From an uncultured Clostridia bacterium (GTDB taxonomy: Bacteria; Bacillota; Clostridia; Christensenellales; Borkfalkiaceae), in assembly GCA_947629845.1 (NCBI GenBank), contig CANRFD010000042.1:1-10237 (forward strand): a stretch of DNA of 10,237 nt, in the 5' to 3' direction. The notes below the pieces were generated by a model that was given only the letters and a program-made list of their open reading frames with translations, searched no databases and was not told where the DNA came from. The position numbers were made by a program, and so were the translations under genes. Of this stretch, positions 1 to 6,669 are shown in pieces (the first letter of the stretch is position 1; every line of letters starts with the position of its first letter).

Positions 1-222
1 AACCCGCAGTACATCCGCGCCCTCGCCATCGTCGTAAAGTTGGGGCAGGCGTCCATCTCGCTCATCCAGCGCAAGTGCTCGGTGGGGTACAACCACGCGG
101 GCAAGATCATCGAGTGGATGGAGGCGATGGGCTACATCTCCGCCTTCGACGGCAAGGCCAAGGCGCGCGACGTGCTCATGACGCAGGAAGAATTTGAAGC
201 CAAGTACGGGAGCATCGACTGA
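1..222 (+). CDS. ftsK: DNA translocase FtsK, C-terminal fragment (gamma domain)
   Basis: Only the last 73 residues are present; the gene enters from the left edge in frame 1 and stops with TGA at 220-222. The fragment is a winged-helix gamma domain: it contains ASISLIQRKCSVGYNHAGKI followed by the IEWMEAMGYIS segment and a K-A-R-D-V-L stretch, the usual layout of the FtsK/SpoIIIE domain that reads the polar guide sequences (KOPS/SRS) and directs chromosome pumping at the septum. The N-terminal membrane region and the ATPase motor lie outside the window, so FtsK and SpoIIIE cannot be separated here; both names are used for this family in Firmicutes. The stop overlaps the rimO start by one base (TGATG), which suggests translational coupling. 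A TTG at 40 is an internal codon, not a real start. Confidence 0.9.
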   Translation, partial: NPQYIRALAIVVKLGQASISLIQRKCSVGYNHAGKIIEWMEAMGYISAFDGKAKARDVLMTQEEFEAKYGSID

Positions 223-1538
223 TGCGCGGCAAGGTGTTCGGCGTCGTCTCTCTCGGCTGCGATAAAAACCGCGTGGACGCCGAACGGCTGATGGGGGAGA
301 TCGTCCGCCGCGGCGGAACGCTGACCGACGACCCCTCCAAGGCGCAGATCATCATCGTCAACACCTGCGCCTTTTTGAACGCCGCGCGGGAGGAGTCCAT
401 CAACGCCGTGCTCGACGCCGCCTCCAACCGTGCAGGCGGCATTCTCGAAAAGGTGGTCGTGACGGGGTGCCTGCCCGAAAAGTTCATCGGCGAGCTCTAC
501 CCCGCGCTCACGGAGGGGGACGTCTTTCTCGGCGTAAAGGACGCCGACGCCCTCTTTCCCGCCCTCGAACGCGCCTATGCGGGCGAGCGGGTGAACGCCG
601 TCGGCTGCGGAAGCGGCGCCCGCGTCGGGCGATACGTCTCCACCATGCCCCATCTCAAATATCTGAAGATCGCCGACGGCTGCTTCAACCACTGTACATA
701 CTGTCTCATTCCCAAGATCAGGGGGAAGTACCTCTCCTATCCCATGGAGGAGCTCGTCGAAGAGGCGCGCTCGCTGGGGCAGACGGAGGAACTCGTCCTC
801 GTCGCGCAGGACACGACGCGTTACGGCGAGGATGGGGGAAAGAACAGGTTCGCCGAGCTCATAAAGTCGCTCTCCGCGCTTCCAAACATCGGGCACATCC
901 GCCTTCTCTATTGCTATCCCGAGGCCATCGACGACGCGCTCATCGAGGTGCTTCGAAGCGAAGATAAGGTGCTCAAATATCTCGATATCCCCATGCAGCA
1001 CAGCGAGGATCGCATCCTGAAGCTGATGGGGCGGCGGTCGGGCAGGGCGGAACTTCTGTCGCTTCTAAAAAAGCTGCGCAAGGAGATCCCCGGGCTCGCC
1101 GTCCGTTCCACGTTCATGGCGGGCTTTCCTTCGGAGACGGAGGAGGAGCACCGCGCCCTCCTCGCCTTTCTCGGGGAAGCGCAGCTCGAGAACTGCGGCT
1201 TCTTCGCCTACTCGCGCGAGCCGGAGACCCCCGCCTATAAAATGTCGGGTCAGGTTCACCCGTTCACCAAAAAGCGGTGGGTGCGCGAACTGTACGCGCG
1301 TCAGGCGGAAATTTCCGCCGCCAAGCTCAAGCGGTGCGAGGGGCGCGTCCTCGAGGTCGTCTGCGACGGCGTGGACTTCGAACGGCAGTGCTTTGTCGGC
1401 AGAACATACTTTCAGGCGCACGAGATTGACGGCGTCACCTACTTCACCTCGCCGAATGCGGAGGAGGGGAAGGTGTACAGCGTACGCGTCGACCGCGCCG
1501 ATACCTACGATCTTTTCGGTCATACCGTGGAGGAATAA
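222..1538 (+). CDS. rimO: Ribosomal protein S12 methylthiotransferase RimO
   Basis: This is a radical-SAM methylthiotransferase of 438 residues, a normal length for RimO, which adds a methylthio group to an aspartate of ribosomal protein S12. The N-terminal UPF0004 domain carries three cysteines for one iron-sulfur cluster (C13 in VSLGCDKNRVDAE, C49 in NTCAF, C83 in TGCLPE). The radical-SAM cluster motif CxxxCxxC is C154-F-N-H-C158-T-Y-C161. A TRAM domain fills about residues 369-436 and ends in the typical D-T-Y-D-L-F-G. The S-L-G-C-D-K-N-R-V-D signature and the TRAM ending favour RimO over the tRNA enzymes MiaB and MtaB. The ATG at 222 overlaps the ftsK stop and has GGGAG at 208-212 at good spacing. 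The stop abuts the pgsA start, so the gene sits inside an operon. Confidence 0.95.
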   Translation: MRGKVFGVVSLGCDKNRVDAERLMGEIVRRGGTLTDDPSKAQIIIVNTCAFLNAAREESINAVLDAASNRAGGILEKVVVTGCLPEKFIGELYPALTEGDVFLGVKDADALFPALERAYAGERVNAVGCGSGARVGRYVSTMPHLKYLKIADGCFNHCTYCLIPKIRGKYLSYPMEELVEEARSLGQTEELVLVAQDTTRYGEDGGKNRFAELIKSLSALPNIGHIRLLYCYPEAIDDALIEVLRSEDKVLKYLDIPMQHSEDRILKLMGRRSGRAELLSLLKKLRKEIPGLAVRSTFMAGFPSETEEEHRALLAFLGEAQLENCGFFAYSREPETPAYKMSGQVHPFTKKRWVRELYARQAEISAAKLKRCEGRVLEVVCDGVDFERQCFVGRTYFQAHEIDGVTYFTSPNAEEGKVYSVRVDRADTYDLFGHTVEE

Positions 1539-2156
1539 ATGAATTTACCCAACAAGATCACACTCACGCGAATTTTCATGATCCCGCTCTTCGTCGTATT
1601 CTTTTACGTCGTATTTCCCTATCACGAGATCGTCGCCGCCGCCGTGTTCGCCCTTGCGGCGTTCACCGATTTTCTCGACGGCCACATCGCCCGCAAGTAC
1701 AACCTCGTCACCAACATGGGCAAGTTTTTGGATCCCATCGCCGATAAGGTGCTCGTCTCCACGGCGTTCATCCTGATGCTCACCCGCCCCGCCGTGTTCG
1801 AGGCCTCCTTCTTCGCGGGCTGGGGAACCATCTTTGCGGGCGTCTGCGTCGCCGTCATTTTGGGGCGGGAGCTCATCGTCAGCGGCTTCCGTCTCCTCGC
1901 GGTGGAGCGCGGCATCGTGCTCGCCGCCGATAAGCTCGGCAAGATCAAAACGGTGCTGCAGGACGTCTCCATCGCCCTGCTTCTCACCGTCATGCCCTTC
2001 CTCGGCGAGGCGGTCGGCAGCGGTTTTGCCGCCGCGGGCAACCTCCTCTTTGCGCTCTCCGCCGTCGCCACCGTCATCTCGGGCGTACGCTACATCGTGA
2101 AGAACAGGAGCGTTCTAAAAGAGGAGAAAGGGGAGAAAGGAGAGACACAATCGTGA
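1539..2156 (+). CDS. pgsA: CDP-diacylglycerol--glycerol-3-phosphate 3-phosphatidyltransferase
   Basis: This 205-residue membrane enzyme should transfer the phosphatidyl group from CDP-diacylglycerol to glycerol 3-phosphate, the committed step to phosphatidylglycerol and cardiolipin. The CDP-alcohol phosphotransferase signature D-x2-DG-x2-AR-x8-G-x3-D-x3-D is complete, with D44, D47, D65 and D69 as metal and catalytic residues. A downstream R110-E111 with ...SGFR (115-118) and the K-L-G-K-I-K-T segment (132-138) are typical of PgsA rather than of other CDP-alcohol enzymes. Hydrophobic stretches near 11-28, 30-43, 71-82, 96-109, 140-155 and 163-185 look membrane-spanning. The ATG follows the rimO stop with no gap, and GGAGGA at 1529-1534 serves as ribosome binding site. 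The C-terminus is charged and Glu/Lys/Gly-rich because its codons double as purine-rich binding sites for cinA. Confidence 0.94.
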   Translation: MNLPNKITLTRIFMIPLFVVFFYVVFPYHEIVAAAVFALAAFTDFLDGHIARKYNLVTNMGKFLDPIADKVLVSTAFILMLTRPAVFEASFFAGWGTIFAGVCVAVILGRELIVSGFRLLAVERGIVLAADKLGKIKTVLQDVSIALLLTVMPFLGEAVGSGFAAAGNLLFALSAVATVISGVRYIVKNRSVLKEEKGEKGETQS

Positions 2157-3253
2157 AATTCTCCGCGCTCATTCTCTGCGACAACAAAAATCCCGTCCTC
2201 GCGGTGGAATTTCCCGCCGTGACGGACGCCCTCCTCGCCGGGGGGATCTTCCTCGGCGAAACCGTCATTTTGCCGTACGACGCGCCGGAGGCGGTGACTG
2301 CCGCCCTCGCCCGCATGGAGAGCGACAGCGACGGGCTGTTCGTCATCTGCGACGGGGCGCTTCTCTCCGCCGCCCGCGACGCCCTCTCCTCCGTGTGCGG
2401 AAAGCCCTTCGACGGCGAATACACCCTTGCGGCGGAGCGCTGCCTTGCCGCCGTGCTCCCCGCGGGCGAACGGGGCAGGGAGATCGTGGAAAAGGAGATC
2501 GTCCCGCTCGTCAACGCCCGCCGCAAAAATTCCTACCTTCGCGTCGTTCTGCGCACGGTGGGGGCGCCCGCCGAAAAACTTGCGGAGGTGCTCTCTCAGG
2601 CGGAGGAGATCGCGCAGGGCAAGCTCGCCGTCCACGCGAGCAGCAAGTACGGCTGCGGGAAAATCGAGGTCATCTACGACGAAGCCACCCCCAAGATGAC
2701 GGCGGATGAAGTCGTCCGCGTGCTTGCGGCGGGGCTCTCGCCCTACGTCTATGCCATGGCCGACCTTACGCCCGCCGAGCGGCTGGTGGAGGCGCTCAAA
2801 TTGCACCGCCTGAAGCTCGCCACGGCGGAAAGTTTTACGGGCGGCGGCGTCGGGCGCGCCGTCGTGCAGGTGCCGGGCGCGAGCAAGGTATTCTACGAGG
2901 GCATGAACACGTACGACAGCGCCTCCAAGATCGCCCGCCTCGGCGTCTCGGAATTTACGCTCAAAAACAAGGGCGCCGTCTCCAACGAAGTCGCCTACGA
3001 GATGGCGGCGGGGCTCATCGTGCAGGGGAACTGCACCGTGTCCATCTCGACGACGGGCTTCGCGGGGCCGGAGACGGACGGCGCCACGCCCCCGGGGCTG
3101 TGCTATATCGCCGTGGGCAGAAAGGAGCAGGTACGCGTGTTCTGCCACAGGCTCTCGGGCGACAGGCAGACCGTCACGGAGACGGCGATCAACCTCGCCC
3201 TCTTCCATGCGTTGAAGGAGATCTCGCAATTTCAGCTCCCCGATACGCTGTAA
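2153..3253 (+). CDS. cinA: CinA-like protein: eroded MoCF-like N-terminus with C-terminal PncC (NMN amidohydrolase) domain
   Basis: The GTG start at 2153 overlaps the pgsA TGA by four bases (GTGA) and follows AAAGGAG at 2136-2142. The protein has 366 residues, shorter than the roughly 410 usual for CinA. Residues about 205-360 form the CinA/PncC domain: A-E-S-F-T-G-G (225-231, usually AESCTGG), Y254 and K259 in YDSASK, GAVSNEVAYEMAAG, and ISTTGFAGPETDG then PPGLCYIAVG. In this family that domain deamidates nicotinamide mononucleotide to nicotinate mononucleotide. Residues about 125-203 resemble the CinA linker domain. Residues 1-120 occupy the place of the MoCF (molybdopterin-binding-like) domain, but I cannot find its GTELLLG, GGLGPTxDD or LPGPPxE motifs, so that half is probably inactive or repurposed. 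recA starts 30 bp downstream, the classic cinA-recA order. The family call is firm; the N-terminal function is unknown. Confidence 0.85.
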   Translation: MKFSALILCDNKNPVLAVEFPAVTDALLAGGIFLGETVILPYDAPEAVTAALARMESDSDGLFVICDGALLSAARDALSSVCGKPFDGEYTLAAERCLAAVLPAGERGREIVEKEIVPLVNARRKNSYLRVVLRTVGAPAEKLAEVLSQAEEIAQGKLAVHASSKYGCGKIEVIYDEATPKMTADEVVRVLAAGLSPYVYAMADLTPAERLVEALKLHRLKLATAESFTGGGVGRAVVQVPGASKVFYEGMNTYDSASKIARLGVSEFTLKNKGAVSNEVAYEMAAGLIVQGNCTVSISTTGFAGPETDGATPPGLCYIAVGRKEQVRVFCHRLSGDRQTVTETAINLALFHALKEISQFQLPDTL

Positions 3254-3283
3254 ACAGGCAAAAAATCAATAAGGAGAACATAC

Positions 3284-4306
3284 ATGAACGAAGAAAAGTT
3301 GAAAGCGCTCGACGCCGTGCTCGCACAGATCGAGAAGTCGTACGGCAAGGGCGCCATCATGAAGTTGGGTGAAAATGCGGGCAATACCGACATCGAAGTC
3401 ATCCCCACGGGCTGCCTTGCGCTCGATTTGGCGCTCGGCATCGGCGGCTTCCCCCGCGGGAGGATGATCGAAATTTACGGCCCCGAGTCCTCGGGCAAGA
3501 CGACGGTCGCCCTGCACGCCGTTGCGGAGGCGCAGAAGGCGGGCGGCATCGCGGCGTTTGTCGACGCCGAACACGCCCTCGACCCCGTCTACGCCAAGCA
3601 CCTCGGCGTCAATCTGGACGAACTCTACGTCTCCCAGCCCGATACGGGCGAACAGGCGCTCGACATCGTCGATGCGCTCGTGCGTTCCTCGGCGGTAGAC
3701 ATCATCGTCGTCGACTCCGTCGCCGCGCTCACGCCCAAGGCGGAGATCGAGGGGGACATGGGGGATAGCCACGTCGGCCTGCAGGCAAGACTGATGTCGC
3801 AGGCGCTCCGCAAACTCACCGCCATCGTCAACAAGAGCAAGACGTGCGTCGTCTTTATCAACCAGCTCCGCGAGAAGGTGGGGGTCATGTTCGGCAACCC
3901 CGAGGTGACGCCGGGCGGCAAGGCGCTCAAATTCTACGCCTCCATCCGCGTGGACATCAGAAAGGTGGATATTTTGAAGGAGGCGGGCGGCGCCACGGGC
4001 AACCGCACCCGCGCCAAGGTGGTCAAAAACAAGCTCGCGCCTCCCTTCCGTCAGGCGGAATTTGACGTCATGTACGGCGAGGGCATCTCGCAGGAGGGCT
4101 GCGTCATCGACCTCGGCGTGCAGTACGACGTCATCAAAAAGAGCGGCGCGTGGTACAGCTACGAGGACAACCGCATCGCCAACGGCAGGGAGCGTCTCCG
4201 CCAGTATCTGAAAGATAATCCCGAACAGATGGAGGAGATGATCGCCAAGATCAGGGCGGCAGCCAAGGGCGCGCCCGTCGATTCCGTCGCCGGGGCGGAG
4301 GACTGA
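3284..4306 (+). CDS. recA: Recombinase RecA
   Basis: This is a 340-residue RecA with every hallmark of the family. It has a Walker A loop GPESSGKT at 66-73, E97 in DAEHALDP as the catalytic glutamate, and Walker B ending at D144 in DIIVVDSVAAL. Loop L1 lies around 157-164 (EGDMGDSH) and loop L2 around 194-211 (NQLREKVGVMFGNPEVTPGG). The GNRTRAKVVKNKLAPPFR stretch and MYGEGIS follow. The protein forms ATP-dependent filaments on single-stranded DNA for strand exchange and would activate LexA self-cleavage where LexA exists. The C-terminal tail is short and mildly acidic. AAGGAG at 3271-3276 lies seven bases before the ATG. No promoter or LexA operator fits in the 30-bp gap after cinA, so expression probably depends on upstream promoters outside the visible gap. 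Confidence 0.98.
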   Translation: MNEEKLKALDAVLAQIEKSYGKGAIMKLGENAGNTDIEVIPTGCLALDLALGIGGFPRGRMIEIYGPESSGKTTVALHAVAEAQKAGGIAAFVDAEHALDPVYAKHLGVNLDELYVSQPDTGEQALDIVDALVRSSAVDIIVVDSVAALTPKAEIEGDMGDSHVGLQARLMSQALRKLTAIVNKSKTCVVFINQLREKVGVMFGNPEVTPGGKALKFYASIRVDIRKVDILKEAGGATGNRTRAKVVKNKLAPPFRQAEFDVMYGEGISQEGCVIDLGVQYDVIKKSGAWYSYEDNRIANGRERLRQYLKDNPEQMEEMIAKIRAAAKGAPVDSVAGAED

Positions 4307-4357
4307 TTTTTTCAGGCGTCGTCCATAGAGTCACACCGATAGGGGAAAATTCAAATT

Positions 4358-6271
4358 ATGAAATATCAATTCATCAAAGCGGCGGCGGCGAGCCCCGATC
4401 TCAAGGTCGCCGATCCCGCCTACAACGCAACCAAGATCGTCGGGATCATCGAGGAGCAGGCGGCAAAGGGGACTGAACTTCTGGTCTTTCCCGAGCTCAG
4501 CCTTTCGGGCTACACCTGCGGCGACCTCTTTTTGCAGCAGACCCTCCTCGAGGGCTGTCTTGCCGCCCTAAAGAAGGTCGCGGCGGCGACGGCGGGCAAA
4601 AAGATGCTCGTCTTTGTCGGCCTGCCCCTTGCGCACGAGGGGAAGATCTACAACTGCGCCGCGGGCGTCTCGGGCGGCGAGGTCAAGGGCTTCGTCCCCA
4701 AGACCTACCTCCCCAACTATAACGAGTTCTACGAAGCGCGCTACTTCGCGCCCGCGCCCGAGGGGACGTCGTGGCACCGCCTCGGCAGCGAGGAGGACGA
4801 CGGCGCCTACTTTTCCGCCGAACTCATCTTCCGCGACGAGGCGCATCCCGAGATCGCCGTCGGCTGCGAGATCTGCGAGGACGTCTGGGCGCCCGAGCCC
4901 CCCTCGGTGCGGCTTGCCGCCAAGGGCGCGGCGATCATCGTCAACCTCTCCGCCTCCGACGAGACGGTGGGCAAGCGCGAGTACCGCCACAAGCTCCTCG
5001 CTGCACAGTCGGGCAAAAACATCTGCGGCTACGTCTATTGCGACGCCGGCATGGGCGAATCCACGTCCGACATGGTGTTCGCCGGCAACAATATCATCTA
5101 TGAAAACGGCTCCTGCCTCGCCGAAACGGCTCCCTTTGCACAGGGCGTCTGCGAGGCGGAGATCGACGTCGGCTTCCTCCTCTCGGAGCGCAGAAAGCTC
5201 AACACCTTCCGCGCCGCCGAAAACAGTGATTGGCTCGACGTCTCCTTCGTCACCGACGGCGAACTCACCGTCCGCAAAGTCGACCCCATGCCCTTCGTTC
5301 CCGCGGGGGAGGGGGAGAGGAAGGAGCGCGCAGAACTCATCCTCGACGTGCAGGCGCACGGGCTCGCCCGCCGCATCGCGCACATCCATGCGCGCACGGC
5401 CGTCATCGGCGTCTCGGGCGGGCTGGATTCCACCCTTGCCCTCCTCGTCATCTGCCGCGCGTTCGACCTGCTCGGCAAATCCCGCGAGGACATCATCGCC
5501 GTCTCCATGCCCGGTTTCGGCACCAGTCTCAAAACCAAGAACAACGCCACCGCGCTCATGCAGGCGCTGGGCATCACGCCCAAGCAGATCGGCATCTCGC
5601 AGACCGTCCTGAAGCACTTCAAGGACATCGGCCACGACCCCGAGGAGATGAACACAACGTACGAAAACGCGCAGGCACGCTACCGCACCATGGTGCTCAT
5701 GAACTTGGCGGGCGACTTGGGCGGCCTCGTCATCGGCACGGGCGACCTCTCCGAACTCGCCCTCGGCTGGTGCACCTACAACGGCGACCACATGTCGATG
5801 TACGCCGTCAACGCGTCGGTGCCCAAGACGCTCGTGAAGTACCTCGTCCTCGCGGAGGCCGAACGCCTCGGCGGCAGGGTGGAAGTGGTGTTAAAGGGCG
5901 TCCTCGGCACCGAGATCTCCCCCGAGCTGCTCCCGCCCGACGAGGCGGGCAACATCGCCCAAAAGACGGAGGATATCGTCGGCCCCTACGAGCTGCACGA
6001 CTTCTATATCTATCACATGCTGCGCCGCGGCGACGGCCCCGCCAAGACGCTCTGCCTTGCCGAGCGTGCCTTTGCGGGGAAATACGACCGCGCGACCATC
6101 AAAAAGTGGCTCGTCGTGTTCTACCGCCGCTTCTTTGCCCAGCAATTCAAGCGCAACTGCGTGCCCGACGGCGTGAAGGTGGGCTCGGTGTCGCTCTCGC
6201 CGCGCGCCGACCTGCGCATGCCGTCCGACGCCTCCGCCGCCCTCTGGGTCGACCAAGCCGAAAAACTCTGA
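4358..6271 (+). CDS. nadE: Glutamine-dependent NAD+ synthetase (nitrilase-like glutaminase plus synthetase)
   Basis: This 637-residue two-domain NAD synthetase converts nicotinate adenine dinucleotide, ATP and glutamine to NAD+. The N-terminal nitrilase-type glutaminase domain (about 1-280) has the Glu-Lys-Cys triad: E46 in FPELSLSGY, K115 in VPKTYLPNYNEFYE and C173 in CEICEDVW. The C-terminal synthetase domain (about 325-637) has the ATP pyrophosphatase loop SGGLDS at 353-358, followed by MPGFGTS, the GTGDLSELALGWCTYNGDH region (460-478) and SPELLPP (521-527). The length matches the glutamine-using type, not the short ammonia-using NadE of about 270 residues. The ATG has AGGGG at 4341-4345, a rather long 12-base spacing, so translation initiation may be moderate. 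It lies 51 bp after recA with no visible terminator and is probably cotranscribed. The strong GC third-position bias matches the neighbours. Confidence 0.96.
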   Translation: MKYQFIKAAAASPDLKVADPAYNATKIVGIIEEQAAKGTELLVFPELSLSGYTCGDLFLQQTLLEGCLAALKKVAAATAGKKMLVFVGLPLAHEGKIYNCAAGVSGGEVKGFVPKTYLPNYNEFYEARYFAPAPEGTSWHRLGSEEDDGAYFSAELIFRDEAHPEIAVGCEICEDVWAPEPPSVRLAAKGAAIIVNLSASDETVGKREYRHKLLAAQSGKNICGYVYCDAGMGESTSDMVFAGNNIIYENGSCLAETAPFAQGVCEAEIDVGFLLSERRKLNTFRAAENSDWLDVSFVTDGELTVRKVDPMPFVPAGEGERKERAELILDVQAHGLARRIAHIHARTAVIGVSGGLDSTLALLVICRAFDLLGKSREDIIAVSMPGFGTSLKTKNNATALMQALGITPKQIGISQTVLKHFKDIGHDPEEMNTTYENAQARYRTMVLMNLAGDLGGLVIGTGDLSELALGWCTYNGDHMSMYAVNASVPKTLVKYLVLAEAERLGGRVEVVLKGVLGTEISPELLPPDEAGNIAQKTEDIVGPYELHDFYIYHMLRRGDGPAKTLCLAERAFAGKYDRATIKKWLVVFYRRFFAQQFKRNCVPDGVKVGSVSLSPRADLRMPSDASAALWVDQAEKL

Positions 6272-6302
6272 CCCCGCTCTCACAGCCCCGCGCCCCGTCT
6301 TG

Positions 6303-6340
6303 CCCTCCCCCTGCGTAAGGGGGAGGGGTAGGGGTGGGGG
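6303..6340 (+). repeat. C-tract/G-tract hairpin with G-quadruplex potential (family H2, copy 1)
   Basis: A perfect 9-bp inverted repeat pairs 6303-6311 (CCCTCCCCC) with 6319-6327 around a TGCGTAA loop. The 3' arm continues into G5-A-G4-TA-G4-T-G5 (6319-6340), four long G-runs with one- or two-base loops, a textbook G-quadruplex pattern on the plus strand. It starts 32 bp after the nadE stop and has no following T-run, so it is not a standard intrinsic terminator. A structurally similar copy lies at 8331-8373. Confidence 0.75.
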
Positions 6341-6372
6341 TACGCCCTGAATTGCGCATCGCCGCAAAATCC

Positions 6373-6424
6373 CGTCATAATGAGCCGCCGACCGCATCCG
6401 CGGTCGGCGGCGTGTCAAAGGACG
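6373..6424 (+). repeat. Palindromic repeat with perfect 12-bp stem (family H4, divergent copy)
   Basis: Bases 6384-6395 pair perfectly with 6400-6411 around an ATCC loop. The surroundings (CGTCAT...TGAGCCGCCG before the stem and GGCGTGTCAAAGGA after it) match the H4 repeat at 8701-8757 (CGTCAT...TGAGCCGCCG and GGCGTGTCGAAGGA). The outer pairing arm seen in the other copies is degraded here. No T-run follows on either strand, so terminator function is unlikely to be of the classical type. Confidence 0.7.
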
Positions 6425-6426
6425 CC

Positions 6427-6466
6427 CTCGTCCCGACGTTCCGCAGAAACGTAGGAGATCTTCCCC
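6427..6466 (+). repeat. Palindromic repeat family H3, divergent copy
   Basis: The 40-base segment aligns without gaps to the repeat at 8787-8826, with 28 of 40 positions identical by my count. Several differences fall in paired positions and keep the pairing (inner stem G-C to C-G and C-G to T-A; outer stem T-A to C-G). It ends in the same ATCTTCCCC block as the other copies. Confidence 0.6.
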
Positions 6467-6547
6467 CCAAACTCCGCTTGTTCCGTTTTAACATGTCCTG
6501 ATACCCTTTGACTAAAATCCCGATTTGCAAAATTTTTCGCCCTGCTA

Positions 6548-6576
6548 TTTACTTTTTCCGCGGTTTCCTGTATAAT
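6548..6576 (+). promoter_or_regulatory. Sigma-A-type promoter for the GH1 gene
   Basis: A perfect TATAAT at 6571-6576 is preceded by TTTACT at 6548-6553 (4 of 6 matches to TTGACA) with a 17-base spacer. A-T-rich sequence lies just upstream (6528-6537). The leader to the ATG at 6670 would be about 85-90 bases, GC-rich at first with a small possible stem (6609-6613 with 6621-6625). I found no clear catabolite-response element. Confidence 0.75.
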
Positions 6577-6655
6577 GGGGCGCGAAAAAGCCGTGCGGGT
6601 GCGCATGGCCGCGTCCCGTCCGCGGGGCGCAAACAACACAAAAACCAAATGCGTT

Positions 6656-6663
6656 GGGAGGGA
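6656..6663 (+). promoter_or_regulatory. Ribosome binding site that sets the GH1 start
   Basis: GGGAGGGA lies seven to eight bases before the ATG at 6670. This places the start there rather than at the upstream in-frame codon at 6508, which lies before the promoter -10 box and would add 54 residues with no family similarity. Confidence 0.85.
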
Positions 6664-6669
6664 AAGACA

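Larger units (their letters stand above)
6272..6547. other. Intergenic region nadE to GH1 promoter, no gene
   Basis: No credible coding frame is present. The first 200 bases hold three short palindromic repeats (6303-6340, 6373-6424, 6427-6466). The last 80 bases become AT-richer toward the GH1 promoter. No T-tailed terminator for nadE is visible, so either the hairpins stop transcription by another route or transcripts run on. Confidence 0.7.

Noticed and set aside
2090..3229. Minus-strand open frame of 379 codons opposite cinA
   Set aside because: It is a shadow of the cinA coding frame, with low-complexity Arg/His/Ala-rich translation and no family motif.
4568..5791. Minus-strand open frame of 407 codons opposite nadE
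   Set aside because: It is antisense to the catalytic core of nadE, composed of Ala/Gly/Val/Asp/Arg-rich shadow protein, with no convincing start site.
6384..6411. Perfect 12-bp stem as an intrinsic terminator for nadE
   Set aside because: No T-run follows on the plus strand (GTGTCAAAGG), and the other strand offers only a weak, distant TTTT; its context identifies it as an H4 repeat.
6508..6669. 54-codon N-terminal extension of the GH1 frame
   Set aside because: It begins upstream of the TATAAT promoter and has no family similarity, while a strong ribosome binding site precedes the ATG at 6670.
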